A stretch of DNA of 64,000 nt from Adhaeribacter aquaticus DSM 16391 (GCF_000473365.1 NZ_KI421517.1:1323363-1387362), one strand, 5' to 3'; positions 45,589-54,990 are shown, numbered from the stretch's first letter. The notes: generated from the letters alone by a model not told the origin. A program made the numbers and translations.

Positions 45589-47115
45589 TTAATGTTGTAA
45601 TAATGAAGTTCCGGTCATATCAACAGGTTGCTCAACGCCCATTAATTCTAAAATGGTAGGAGCTAAATCGCCTAATTTGCCGCTGCTCAAGGTACCTGTG
45701 TAGTCGTTGCTGGCAACTATAAAAGGCACCAGATTAGTAGTATGAGCCGTGTTTGGAGTACCATCCGGATTAATCATCATGTCGGCATTACCATGGTCAG
45801 CAATTACAATACAAGTATAATCGCTGGCTAGAGCAGTAGAAATTACTGCCTGAGCGCACGCATCTACGGTTTCGCAGGCTTTAACAGCGGCTTCAAATAC
45901 GCCGGTATGGCCTACCATGTCCGGATTAGCAAAGTTTAGGCAAATAAAGTCAGCGGTTTTTTGTTCCAGTTCCGGTACAATAGCATCCCGGATATCGTAG
46001 GCACTCATTTCTGGTTTCAGGTCGTAGGTAGCTACTTTGGGTGATGGGCATAGTAGCCGTTTCTCGCCCGGGAATTCGGCTTCGCGGCCTCCTGAGAAGA
46101 AGAAAGTAACGTGCGGGTATTTCTCGGTTTCGGCTATTCTTATTTGTGTACGACCTGCATTGGATACTACTTCGCCAAGTGTGTTGTTCAGGTTATCTTT
46201 ATCAAAAATTGGTTGTACCCCTACAAACGAGTCGTCGTAATTCGTTAGCGTAACATAATAAAGATTTAACTTCTGCATGTTTTGCTCTGGGAAGTCACGT
46301 TGGGTTAAAGCTTGCGTAATTTCACGACCACGGTCGGTCCGGAAGTTAAAGCAAATAACCACATCATCTTCCTGAATGGTAGCCACCGAGTTACCAGTAG
46401 CATCAACAGCCACAATAGGTTTGATAAATTCATCAGTTACGCCTGCCTCGTAAGAAGCCTGTACCGCTGCAATTACATCCTGAGCCGGTGTGCCGGTGCC
46501 GTTAACCATTACATCATAGGCTTCTTTTACGCGCTCCCACCGGTTGTCACGGTCCATGGCATAATACCGCCCTACTACAGAAGCAATTTTACCTCCGGTA
46601 GTATTTAAATGGCTTTGTAAATCCGTAAGGTATCTTAAGCCTCCTTTGGGATCAGTATCCCGACCATCCGTGAAGGCATGTACATATACTTCCGGTACTT
46701 CTTTTTCAGCGGCAATAGAAAGTAAACCTTTCAAATGTTCTATATGCGAGTGCACACCACCGTCTGATACTAAGCCGATAAAGTGAAGTTTTTTATTCTG
46801 ATTCCGGGCATAATCCAGGGCATCTGCGAGCACAGTCTGTTGGGCCAATGTTTGTTCCCGGATAGCCTTATTAATTTTAACCAAATCCTGGTATACAACC
46901 CGGCCGGCACCTATATTCATGTGTCCTACTTCGGAGTTACCCATTTGCCCTTCCGGTAAACCAACGGCCTCGCCAGATGCTTCTAAAGTAGAATTAGGGT
47001 ATTTTTGGAAAAGAGAGTCTATAAAAGGAGTATTGGCCTTGTCAATGGCCGAAACCTCTTTGTTGGTAGAAATGCCCCAACCATCAAGTATAATTAATAT
47101 CACTTTCTTGTTCAT
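45589..47115 (-). CDS. gpmI: 2,3-bisphosphoglycerate-independent phosphoglycerate mutase
   Basis: 508 aa, full length. The phosphorylated serine is S61 in GQMGNSEVGHMNIGAGR, with the N-terminal metal ligand D11 in LIILDGWG. Other signatures are HAFTDGRDTDP, CFNFRTDRGRE and IADHGNADMM. It interconverts 3- and 2-phosphoglycerate in glycolysis and gluconeogenesis using two Mn2+ ions. A TATATTTG element ends 4 nt before the ATG, pointing to a leaderless or near-leaderless transcript. The lipoprotein gene follows directly. Confidence 0.98.
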   Translation of the reverse strand: MNKKVILIILDGWGISTNKEVSAIDKANTPFIDSLFQKYPNSTLEASGEAVGLPEGQMGNSEVGHMNIGAGRVVYQDLVKINKAIREQTLAQQTVLADALDYARNQNKKLHFIGLVSDGGVHSHIEHLKGLLSIAAEKEVPEVYVHAFTDGRDTDPKGGLRYLTDLQSHLNTTGGKIASVVGRYYAMDRDNRWERVKEAYDVMVNGTGTPAQDVIAAVQASYEAGVTDEFIKPIVAVDATGNSVATIQEDDVVICFNFRTDRGREITQALTQRDFPEQNMQKLNLYYVTLTNYDDSFVGVQPIFDKDNLNNTLGEVVSNAGRTQIRIAETEKYPHVTFFFSGGREAEFPGEKRLLCPSPKVATYDLKPEMSAYDIRDAIVPELEQKTADFICLNFANPDMVGHTGVFEAAVKACETVDACAQAVISTALASDYTCIVIADHGNADMMINPDGTPNTAHTTNLVPFIVASNDYTGTLSSGKLGDLAPTILELMGVEQPVDMTGTSLLQH

Positions 47116-47119
47116 GGCG

Positions 47120-47127
47120 CAAATATA
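47120..47127 (-). promoter_or_regulatory. Bacteroidota -7 promoter element for gpmI
   Basis: TATATTTG matches TAnnTTTG and is followed by CGCC then the ATG. No TTG at the expected -33 distance is obvious. If used, transcription would begin within a few bases of the start codon. Confidence 0.55.
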
Positions 47128-47254
47128 CTAAGGTCTAGTAAAATGTAGAATTAATTATTAACTTGTCGGCGGGCTGATATATAAACTTTAACGAAATAGA
47201 AGGCTTGGCATAATTTTCGCTTTGTCTGGAGTAGTATTGAAGTTAACTAAAATT

Positions 47255-47659
47255 ATGAAATATTTAAAGCTTGTGCTGATTTTAGGATTAATGCTTGCCG
47301 GAATATTGGGCACAGAAACAGCACGCGCGCAGGCAGCCTTACCGGGCGAAATAAGAACAGCTATCAAAAATGGTTCTTCCCGTGATTTGGCTAAGTTTTT
47401 AAACAGCACAGTAGAAATTGGTTTAAATGGTGATAAGTCTCCATATAGCAAAACCCAGGCAGAATTTGTTTTAAAAGATTTTTTTAGCAAGAATCCACCG
47501 GTAGGGTTTGAATTTGAACATCAGGGCGGTTCTGATAAAGGGCAGCGGTATGCAATTGGTACTTATAATAGTAAAACCGGGCTCCATCGGGTTTTTGTGG
47601 TAGTAAAACAGGTGGGAGGGGTTTATTTAATTGATACAATTGATTTTACGAAGAAATAA
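47255..47659 (+). CDS. DUF4783 exported protein
   Basis: 134 aa from ATG 47255; the frame continues upstream to TTG 47222, but the ATG directly precedes the signal peptide MKYLKLVLILGLMLAGILGTETARA. The mature domain has NGSSRDLAKFLNSTVEIGLNG, FVLKDFFSKNPP and GTYNSKTGLHRVFVVVKQ. This is the DUF4783 family, a small cystatin/NTF2-like periplasmic fold. The function is unknown. It commonly precedes nadC in Bacteroidota, as here. Confidence 0.88.
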   Translation: MKYLKLVLILGLMLAGILGTETARAQAALPGEIRTAIKNGSSRDLAKFLNSTVEIGLNGDKSPYSKTQAEFVLKDFFSKNPPVGFEFEHQGGSDKGQRYAIGTYNSKTGLHRVFVVVKQVGGVYLIDTIDFTKK

Positions 47660-47697
47660 TCCGGTATTGTGTAACTACTTCCGGAATAAAAAGTAAG

Positions 47698-47728
47698 AAA
47701 GGCTCGCAAACATATAGCGAGCCTTTTT
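47698..47728 (+). terminator. Intrinsic terminator between DUF4783 and nadC
   Basis: A perfect 10-bp stem (AAAGGCTCGC / GCGAGCCTTT) with a 9-nt loop and T-run. It ends only 11 bp before the nadC GTG, so nadC translation must depend on read-through or on a promoter inside or beside this hairpin. Confidence 0.88.
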
Positions 47729-47739
47729 ATTTTTACACC

Positions 47740-48603
47740 GTGGAAAAACCAAGTTATTTAACCGAAGAAGCAATTAACCAGTTTATTCAAACTGCCTTGC
47801 ACGAAGATGTTGGCGACGGCGACCATTCTTCCTTAGCCGCTATTCCAGAATCAGCTCAAAACCAGGCTCGCTTGCTGGTTAAAGACAATGGCATTTTAGC
47901 TGGGGTAGAATTGGCTCAAAAAATTTGTTCAGTCGTGGATCCTGCCTTAAAGCTTACTATTTTACTGACAGATGGTACGCCGGTGAAATATGGGGATGTT
48001 GCCTTTACCGTTGCAGGTAAAGCTCAATCTATTTTAACGGCAGAGAGATTGCTGCTTAATTGCATGCAGCGGATGAGTGGGATTGCCACTTACACTAACC
48101 ATTTAAACGAATTAATAGCCGGAACCAAAGCTCGTTTACTGGATACGCGCAAAACAACTCCTAATTTCAGAATGATGGAGAAGTGGGCGGTATTAATTGG
48201 CGGCGGGATAAATCATCGGTATGGTTTATTTGATATGATAATCCTGAAGGATAACCATGTTGATTATGCAGGTGGAATCCGGCAGGCTATTGGAGCCACC
48301 CATGACTACTTAAACCGAACTGGTAAAAGTCTGCGCATTGTAATAGAAACCCGCAATCTTGATGAGGTAAAACAAGCCGTAGAAACTGGTGGAATAGATC
48401 GTATTATGTTAGATAATATGAGTCCGGATTTGATGCGCCAGGCATTGGAACTGATTAATGGCCGTTATATAACTGAGGCATCAGGCGGAATCAATGAAGA
48501 AACCATTGCCGCCGTAGCAGCTACGGGAGTAGATTATATTTCGGTCGGAGCCTTAACACATTCTATTAAAAGTTTAGATCTAAGCCTGAAAGCCTTTAAA
48601 TAA
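47740..48603 (+). CDS. nadC: Nicotinate-nucleotide diphosphorylase (carboxylating)
   Basis: 287 aa from a GTG start, the length usual for the family. Motifs include ALHEDVGDGDHSSLA at the N-terminus, the PRPP/quinolinate-binding RLLDTRKTTPNFRMMEKWAV, and DRIMLDNMSPD. The C-terminal glycine-rich region is TEASGGINEETIAAVAATGVDYISVG. It converts quinolinate and PRPP to nicotinate mononucleotide in de novo NAD synthesis. nadA and nadB are not in the window. Confidence 0.97.
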   Translation: MEKPSYLTEEAINQFIQTALHEDVGDGDHSSLAAIPESAQNQARLLVKDNGILAGVELAQKICSVVDPALKLTILLTDGTPVKYGDVAFTVAGKAQSILTAERLLLNCMQRMSGIATYTNHLNELIAGTKARLLDTRKTTPNFRMMEKWAVLIGGGINHRYGLFDMIILKDNHVDYAGGIRQAIGATHDYLNRTGKSLRIVIETRNLDEVKQAVETGGIDRIMLDNMSPDLMRQALELINGRYITEASGGINEETIAAVAATGVDYISVGALTHSIKSLDLSLKAFK

Positions 48604-48830
48604 ATAAGTAAGGCATTCTTGTGCAGAAGTGAGGGAAGTAGGTCCTGATTTTGTAAACTTAGTAATAAAGAACGCCGAAATCTAAAAATAACTCTGGCTA
48701 ACGTGCCAGTAATAACTAAAAGCTAATTGTTAAAAGCTAAATTTTAACTACTTTTGTGCTCGAAATCAGGAAGGGGGAACTTCAAAAGAGGCCTTCTTAA
48801 TTTCTAGTTACAAATTTTAATTTTTTTCGC

Positions 48831-49304
48831 GTGCTTATTAAAACCAAAAAGTACAAGTTAGAAACCAGTCAATATATAAAAATGGCAATGACCGAACTAC
48901 TGCGCAAGCAATGGTGGTATGTTGCTGGTCCGATAGCTGTGGCTTGTTTAGCTTTTATCTGGCCTTCATGGTGGTTTATTTCAGGAGCTATTTTAATCAT
49001 AGTTTTATACCTGTTGTTCTGGGCTATACAGTTTACGGGTGTTACTCAGGTAGAGCAGAATAAGGTTATGTTTGAGAAACTGTCTTACGAGATTGATGGC
49101 CGGCAAATTCTGATGAAATTAAACGAACGTCAGGGAATGCCCATCAGCTGGGAAATGGTTAAAAGTGCGAAAAGAGAAGAGGATCATTTTCTGCTTACCC
49201 TTTCCAAAGCTCAATTTATTTACCTGCCATTCAGGATATTTAATAGCTCAAATGATATAAAGCTGATGGAAGCATACCTGAAGCGTAAAAATTTGATAGC
49301 TTAG
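48831..49304 (+). CDS. YcxB-like membrane protein
   Basis: 157 aa from a GTG start. Two adjacent membrane helices (WWYVAGPIAVACLAFIWP and WWFISGAILIIVLYLLFWA) follow a short cytoplasmic segment. The C-terminal half is a small beta domain (MFEKLSYEIDGRQILMKL, then FLLTLSKAQFIYLPFRIF) of the YcxB/PH-like type. The function is unknown. About 225 bp upstream is non-coding. Confidence 0.78.
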   Translation: MLIKTKKYKLETSQYIKMAMTELLRKQWWYVAGPIAVACLAFIWPSWWFISGAILIIVLYLLFWAIQFTGVTQVEQNKVMFEKLSYEIDGRQILMKLNERQGMPISWEMVKSAKREEDHFLLTLSKAQFIYLPFRIFNSSNDIKLMEAYLKRKNLIA

Positions 49305-49380
49305 AAAAATAATTATAAATATCACGTACAAGCTAACTGCCCGGATAAGGCAGCAACCTATAAAATAAAAAATACGAAAG

Positions 49381-49680
49381 ATGACTAAACGTTTTTTAAC
49401 CGTAGCCTTTGTAGCATGCAGCTTATATTTAGTTTCCTGCAGCAGCGAACCATCTGATTTACGTCCGGGCAAAAAAGTATCGGTAGATGCAGTGCCTCCA
49501 GGAACCCGCGATACCCCTAACCTGGATAATGCTGAAGATAAAAGCGCGCATGATAAGCAGCAGGATGTTCAGTTAAATCATGACGAACATGCCAATGAAA
49601 TCAGCAATGACACTAAAAATAAGGATGTAACCCAGGAAGAAAAAACTCAGCATAAACAAAACGTAGAAAACCACAATTAA
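49381..49680 (+). CDS. Small hydrophilic lipoprotein
   Basis: 99 aa. The signal MTKRFLTVAFVACSLYLVSC ends in lipobox LVSC. The mature part is charged and His/Asn/Asp-rich (QLNHDEHANEISNDTKNK) and probably disordered. No domain is recognised. It precedes by 37 bp the heavy-metal-binding lipoprotein, and the His/Asp richness is compatible with metal binding, which is an inference. Confidence 0.75.
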   Translation: MTKRFLTVAFVACSLYLVSCSSEPSDLRPGKKVSVDAVPPGTRDTPNLDNAEDKSAHDKQQDVQLNHDEHANEISNDTKNKDVTQEEKTQHKQNVENHN

Positions 49681-49717
49681 TATTTGTTGGTGGTCTTGGG
49701 AGAGAAGGAGTAATATC

Positions 49718-49984
49718 ATGAAGAATATATTAGGCGTACTGGTGTTGCTATTTAACTTAGCCTTGCTTCCTGCTTGTACTGGAAACGGTGCCGGGGAAAC
49801 AACAGAAGCTACGGCAACGGAGCATGAACATGCTTCCGATCCGACAATGAAATTAGCCTATGTTTGCCCGATGAAGTGTGAAGGCAGTGGCAGCAACGAG
49901 CCCGGGAAGTGTAAGGTTTGTGATATGGATCTAGTAAAAAATCCTGATTTTGAACCTGCCCAGGACTCTTTAAAAACAAACTAG
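49718..49984 (+). CDS. Lipoprotein with heavy-metal-binding domain (HMBD)
   Basis: 88 aa. The signal MKNILGVLVLLFNLALLPAC ends in lipobox LPAC. The HMBD core YVCPMKCEGSGSNEPGKCKVCDMDLV has the CPM and CxxCxMxL pattern seen in CusB/CopB-type efflux proteins and in free-standing metal chaperones. Copper or similar soft metals are the expected ligands. A ribosome-binding site (AGAAGGAG) precedes the ATG. A terminator follows, then a ZIP-family transporter gene. Confidence 0.88.
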   Translation: MKNILGVLVLLFNLALLPACTGNGAGETTEATATEHEHASDPTMKLAYVCPMKCEGSGSNEPGKCKVCDMDLVKNPDFEPAQDSLKTN

Positions 49985-50007
49985 TTCTTAAAAGTAAATA
50001 TTAAGTT

Positions 50008-50035
50008 AAAGGCAGGTAGCTCTACCTGCCTTTTT
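50008..50035 (+). terminator. Intrinsic terminator of the HMBD lipoprotein gene
   Basis: A perfect 11-bp stem (AAAGGCAGGTA / TACCTGCCTTT) with a GCTC tetraloop and T-run, 24 bp after the stop. Confidence 0.92.
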
Positions 50036-50144
50036 CCTGTTTAGTAGTTTCTAAGCAAGTGGTTTTGCCTGTATGTTGCAGGCAAGTACCTGGAAATCCT
50101 TCTTTAGAAGGTAAATACACACTATATATTAGTTATTCGGTTAG

Positions 50145-50897
50145 ATGCTGATAGCAATACTGGTTCTTTTCTTTACCGTAATTTTCTCAGGTTGGCTGGT
50201 ACGATTTTTCCCACAACGTAAACAACACTGGCTAAAGATTATTTTGGCCTTCAGTGGCGCTTACCTGTTTACGCTTACTATTATTCATATCCTACCCGAT
50301 GTGCTGTTAGGAGCGCCGGACCCGCATGAGGTTGGGTATTATATTTTAGCTGGATTCTTTTTGCAGTTAATACTGGAGATATTTTCGCATGGTATTGAGC
50401 ACGGGCACATGCACATGCATCCCCATGAAAAGGAAACGGGGGTAGTACCGTATCTGTTACTGGCTTCGCTTACCATTCATTCTTTTTTGGAAGGAAGTAT
50501 ATTAGTAGAGAATCGGCAGGTAGCCCCTCATACCCATTTAGTTGAGAATTTTTACCAGGTACTGGCAGGAATAGCCATTCATCATATCCCTGCAGCTTTT
50601 GCGTTGATGTCTATTTTGGTTTTCCGGTTAAATAATTTTCGGAAGGCTTTTTTGTATTTGCTCGTTTTCGCAATAGCCTCACCTATTGGTATTTTATTTA
50701 GTAATTATGTAATACCAGAGCAACTGCAGGATGGAAAAGTATTTACTATTTTATCAGGTCTGGTAGCTGGTAATTTTTTACATATCTCTACTACTATTCT
50801 TTTTGAAACCAGCCCTGAGCACCGGTTTAACCGCAATAAAATTCTGGCTACCTTGGTTGGGGCTTTGCTGGCCTTAGCCAGTGACTGGATTCACTAA
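50145..50897 (+). CDS. ZIP-family divalent metal transporter
   Basis: 250 aa with about seven or eight membrane segments. The His-rich cytoplasmic loop GIEHGHMHMHPHEKE is at about residues 84-98. The ZIP metal-binding helices are seen as ASLTIHSFLEGSILV and LAGIAIHHIPAAFALMSIL. ZIP proteins import Zn2+, Fe2+ or related ions into the cytoplasm. It follows the metal-binding lipoprotein but has its own terminator-isolated unit. Confidence 0.92.
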   Translation: MLIAILVLFFTVIFSGWLVRFFPQRKQHWLKIILAFSGAYLFTLTIIHILPDVLLGAPDPHEVGYYILAGFFLQLILEIFSHGIEHGHMHMHPHEKETGVVPYLLLASLTIHSFLEGSILVENRQVAPHTHLVENFYQVLAGIAIHHIPAAFALMSILVFRLNNFRKAFLYLLVFAIASPIGILFSNYVIPEQLQDGKVFTILSGLVAGNFLHISTTILFETSPEHRFNRNKILATLVGALLALASDWIH

Positions 50898-50980
50898 GAG
50901 TTTACAACAGGACGTTCTAAACTTTTTTGGTTACTGTAAGGTCATAAGCTTACCCATTATAAGGTAGCAGGTCTTATTCG

Positions 50981-53900
50981 CTACCTCACAATTTCTATCC
51001 AGCCTTTCCATGTCTCGCCTTTAGTACTGGTAAGCTGGTAAAAATAAATACCATCGGTCAGGTTTTCTCCACCCCAGTTATTCTGATAATTTTTTTGTTC
51101 GTAAACCAGATTTCCCCACCGGTTAAATATCCGTAAATCAGTGGGCAGACAAGTAATACGGGGAGCAAAAGTATCATTTACCCCATCGCGGTTAGGCGTA
51201 AAAATATTAGGAATTGATTGGCTTTTCTCTACTACTACCACTGCCACCAGCTGGCTGGCCTTGCAAATATTCCCAAAAAAAACGGTAAGTGTTACTTCGT
51301 AAGTTCCCTCTTTCAGGTATTGATGGGCGGGAACTTGTTCGGAGGAGGTGGTGCCATCTCCAAAATCCCATAAATAACCGGTGGCTCCTTTCGTGGTATT
51401 GGTGAAGTTTGCGGTAAACGGAGCAAAGCCCTGGATATTGGTAGGCGTACCACATTCTGTTGGTACAGCAGCAGCTGTTATAGTTGGATTAATAATTATA
51501 TCCTGGCTATACGAAACGGTGCAATTTGCCTCAGTGATGTAACTGTAAGTAATGGTATGAGTTCCGGGGCCGGCTATTACCGGATCAAAAGTAGAGCCAG
51601 CTATGCCTTTGCCGGTAAAAGTGCCGCCAACAGGTGAGCCAACTAAAGTAACAGGTGCAGAAGGTAAACAAGCTGCCGTTGGTAAGCCAGTAAAAGTTAT
51701 AGTTGGGGAGGGAATTAAGCTAATGGTTTTGGTACTGGTACTGATACAACTGCCGTTTGCTACGGAGTAAGTTAGGGTAACGGTGTTGCCCAGAGTTGGA
51801 CTAGGCGTAAACGTACCATCGGCGGTAACACCCGGACCTGACCAGGTACCACCCGTTTCCGGAGTAAAACCAGTTAATTTAAAAGGTGCTGCTTTATCAC
51901 AAACTGTTTGATCGGGGCCGGCTGCGGCTAAGGTTATATTTATGCTAAACTTAAAAGCTGCATTGTTGCAATTGGCATCGGGCTGGCCCACTGTGCCATT
52001 TGTGCTAGACCAGGCTCCAGGAGTGGTAGGGAAAGCTGATGTGCCACTACAGCCACCACAGACCGCCTGATAAACGAAACCACGCTTATCAAATCGGCTG
52101 GTGCCACCATCTACGTGCTCACCAGATTGGTTGGCTGCCTGAACGCCTCCAAAAAAGGTAGCATACTCTAGGGCACTGGCGTCTCGGGATAGCATCATTA
52201 AATAAAAATCTTTACCATCGGTGGTGCGTTGGTAAGCATCATTGGTAGTAGGTAATCCCTGGGTATTGCCATTTTGGTACTGACCAGTAGCGTTGGCGCC
52301 ACCTCCCCAGCCGGCAACGTATATCCGGTTACAATTATCAACCAGGAAAGCTGTAGGCGAAATATTAGGCCTGATATCGTTGTTGCTAGATCCGAAAACT
52401 GTGGATAATAGGCTGGTAGTTAAACTGTTGTTTAATTTATGTATAAACTGACGACCAGAATCAACTTTGTAAACCCGGGGAGAATTAGGATATTCACCGC
52501 GGGTTTGGCCCAGAATAAAAACATCATTGTTGCTGTCTAATTGCACAAAATAAGCCTGGTCATAAGCCGTGGTCCCTAAATAGCTTAATCGATCTATACC
52601 AGTGCCATCATTTTTTATTTTAGCTACAAAGCCATCGGTATTAGAAACCGTATAGCTTTGTTTATAGGCACCTGTAGTTCCGGCCAGGTTAGAGCTGGTG
52701 GTTCCGCCACAAATAAAAATATTCCCGGCAGTATCTAGTTGTAATGAATAAGCCGCATCTGCCCCATTGCCTCCCAAAAAGCTACTCCATTGCAAATTTA
52801 GCTCAGGAGTTAGTTTTGCAATTACAGCATCTAATTCGCCGCCTCCAAAAGTATTCTGAAAGCCGTTTCTGACCGGGAAATCGCGGGAAGCCGTATTGGA
52901 AACTATATATACATTGTCGGTGGCATCGGTAAAAATATCGGCCCGAAATTGATCGCCGTAGTTATGATCAAGCCTGAAGCTGCCATCTAATAAGCCATCG
53001 TTGGCTGTGCCGCCCAAAAAAGTGGAAGCCAGTAAGCGGGAGCCATCTGGGCTTAATCGGGTAATAATAAGATCTGAGCCTTCTGAATATAAAATGCCAC
53101 CAATTGGTTCGGTAAAAGAGGCACCTCTATTAAAGGTTTGGTCATAAGCACCAGGGGTGGTAGGAAAGTTTCCGGAGCTGGTGGATCCTAAAATCAGTAA
53201 TTCGTTTTTACTGTTTACAACTAAACTGCTTGGTATTTCAGTACGGTTACCTCCTATATAAGTAGCATACAGGAGCGAGGTTGCTCCGGTAGCATCCGGC
53301 TTATATTTTAGAATGCCTATATCCCAGCTGCTTTCAGTAAAGCCATCGGCATTTCCATTCCACGACATGTTATACGCTCCGGTTGTAGTTGGAAAGCCCA
53401 CCCCTTGCACAATGCCTCCCGAATACATGTTGCCATCGTTATCGTAGGTGGCGGTAAATCCCCAGTTGTCGGCCTGGCTGCCAGAAAAAGTAGAAAAGAT
53501 AAGGGTAGGATCAATAATCAAAAGCTGATTAGTATCGTATCCTTCCGGGAAAGAGAAAGACACGATGTTTTTTTCGAGTTTGAAATAACAGGGTACTTCA
53601 ACTTCCTTGCCGTTCACATATTGGTAGGCATAAGGCTTTTTTTCAATAACTTCATTAACGGATGTTTTAATATGTAGATCCTGGTTTTCTAGAGAAAGAG
53701 CTTTGGCACCTTTATATTGCATTTGAATAACAGCTGGACTAACCTGGGGTTGTACCAAAAATTCATATTTTAAATGCGCCTTATTTTCGTAAAGGTGCAT
53801 ACTTATTCCAGGATAAAGGGCTTCATAATTTACTTCCTCATAACTACGGACATTGGAAGCCCACCGAGCAGGGTCATTGCCAATAAAATAATTCCGAACT

Positions 53901-54283
53901 TCTTTGGTGGTACTTTTGCCAGTGGTGGCACCAGCAGTAGCGTTTAAAAAAGTAACCGAATAAGCATGGGCTTTTACTTTATCAGAAACTGGCCCTGATC
54001 CAACTTTTTGGCCCGAGCCATGTTGATGAGCAATAGCTGAGTTGTCGTAGAATTTATACACGAAGCCTTTGTCCTGGAGAAATAAATTCCCGCCAGGCAA
54101 TGGCGCCATATACTTTACCGATTTGTCCCATTGGTTTTTATTCTGAATAAATTGAAGGCTTTTTTGGGTAGGAGGTTGCTGTTGGGGCGCAATGGTCGGT
54201 TTGGTCCATTGTGCCATAGAAGCAAATGGTGTACAGGCAAGGTTAATAAGTAAAGAAAGTAAAATGGTAAACCTATATTTCAT
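50981..54283 (-). CDS. Large surface protein: SBBP beta-propeller, PKD and gliding-type (T9SS type B) C-terminal domain
   Basis: 1100 aa. A signal peptide (ILLSLLINLACTPFASMAQ) precedes an N-terminal domain with KSLQFIQNKNQWDKSVKYMA, common at the start of such Bacteroidota proteins. Residues about 250-750 contain beta-propeller-like SBBP repeats (ATYIGGNRTEIPSSLVV, ASTFLGGTANDGLLDG, LSYLGTTAYDQAYFVQLD). Ig/PKD-like domains follow (GATGYLWDFGDGTTSSEQ). The C-terminus is a gliding motility-associated type B T9SS domain: IPNIFTPNRDGVNDTF, then IFNRWGNLVYEQ and WKGWIEIVR. It is expected on the cell surface, perhaps as an adhesin. Confidence 0.93.
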   Translation of the reverse strand: MKYRFTILLSLLINLACTPFASMAQWTKPTIAPQQQPPTQKSLQFIQNKNQWDKSVKYMAPLPGGNLFLQDKGFVYKFYDNSAIAHQHGSGQKVGSGPVSDKVKAHAYSVTFLNATAGATTGKSTTKEVRNYFIGNDPARWASNVRSYEEVNYEALYPGISMHLYENKAHLKYEFLVQPQVSPAVIQMQYKGAKALSLENQDLHIKTSVNEVIEKKPYAYQYVNGKEVEVPCYFKLEKNIVSFSFPEGYDTNQLLIIDPTLIFSTFSGSQADNWGFTATYDNDGNMYSGGIVQGVGFPTTTGAYNMSWNGNADGFTESSWDIGILKYKPDATGATSLLYATYIGGNRTEIPSSLVVNSKNELLILGSTSSGNFPTTPGAYDQTFNRGASFTEPIGGILYSEGSDLIITRLSPDGSRLLASTFLGGTANDGLLDGSFRLDHNYGDQFRADIFTDATDNVYIVSNTASRDFPVRNGFQNTFGGGELDAVIAKLTPELNLQWSSFLGGNGADAAYSLQLDTAGNIFICGGTTSSNLAGTTGAYKQSYTVSNTDGFVAKIKNDGTGIDRLSYLGTTAYDQAYFVQLDSNNDVFILGQTRGEYPNSPRVYKVDSGRQFIHKLNNSLTTSLLSTVFGSSNNDIRPNISPTAFLVDNCNRIYVAGWGGGANATGQYQNGNTQGLPTTNDAYQRTTDGKDFYLMMLSRDASALEYATFFGGVQAANQSGEHVDGGTSRFDKRGFVYQAVCGGCSGTSAFPTTPGAWSSTNGTVGQPDANCNNAAFKFSINITLAAAGPDQTVCDKAAPFKLTGFTPETGGTWSGPGVTADGTFTPSPTLGNTVTLTYSVANGSCISTSTKTISLIPSPTITFTGLPTAACLPSAPVTLVGSPVGGTFTGKGIAGSTFDPVIAGPGTHTITYSYITEANCTVSYSQDIIINPTITAAAVPTECGTPTNIQGFAPFTANFTNTTKGATGYLWDFGDGTTSSEQVPAHQYLKEGTYEVTLTVFFGNICKASQLVAVVVVEKSQSIPNIFTPNRDGVNDTFAPRITCLPTDLRIFNRWGNLVYEQKNYQNNWGGENLTDGIYFYQLTSTKGETWKGWIEIVR

Positions 54284-54484
54284 GCGCTTTAACTGCTGGT
54301 AATTAAAGGTATTAAGAAGTTTTAACAGTTCTAAACTTATACTACTTATGTTGTATATTATTCTGGAATAAAAGGCGCTTGTTAGGTTTTAGAGGCTAAG
54401 CTTACAGCCTTTTAGATGAACTTGGACTGCTCTTACTGAAAAGCTGTTATGGATTGGGTTTATTCTGGCAAAGGCAGCATAAAC

Positions 54485-54874
54485 TTAATTTGGTCTTCTA
54501 CCATTCAAGACTTTTATTTTTACAGGTACCACTCCTGTCTGCACCATATCAATTCGTTTGGCAGCATGTAAAGATAGATCAACAACACGGCCCTTAACAA
54601 AAGGTCCCCGATCTGTAACGCGTACTTTTACCGATTTACCGTTCTGCTGATTTGTGACGCGTAGTTTTGTGCCAAAGGGTAAGGTTTTATGGGCTGCCGT
54701 TCTTTTGCCTTTGCGATAAGGATTGCCGTTGGCCATTTTCCTTCCCTGTAACTTATTGCTGTAGTAAGAAGCTTTTCCAAACTCTGTAAAAGCTTTGTTG
54801 CCGGCACAACCATTTAAAACAATTAAGATTAATAAAAAGAATATGCTATTGAAGCAACTAGAGGAAAAACGCAT
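54485..54874 (-). CDS. rlpA: RlpA-family double-psi beta-barrel lipoprotein
   Basis: 129 aa. Lipobox LNGC (Cys about residue 23) is followed by the RlpA domain: GKASYYSNKLQGRKMANGNPY, then TAAHKTLPFGTKLRVTNQQNGKSVKV and RVTDRGPFVKGRVVDLSLHAA. The catalytic Asp region (VTDRGPF) is intact. RlpA proteins cleave denuded peptidoglycan glycan strands at the septum; this short version lacks the SPOR domain. It stands alone on the minus strand. Confidence 0.93.
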   Translation of the reverse strand: MRFSSSCFNSIFFLLILIVLNGCAGNKAFTEFGKASYYSNKLQGRKMANGNPYRKGKRTAAHKTLPFGTKLRVTNQQNGKSVKVRVTDRGPFVKGRVVDLSLHAAKRIDMVQTGVVPVKIKVLNGRRPN

Positions 54875-54990
54875 CTATAAGAAATCAGGTAAAAAATACA
54901 TTATTTCTTAATTAAGAACGTAGTAAAGCGGGTTTTGACGTATGAACAGAATCATTTTTAAATAAGGTTAAATTTAAACTTTTGATTATT

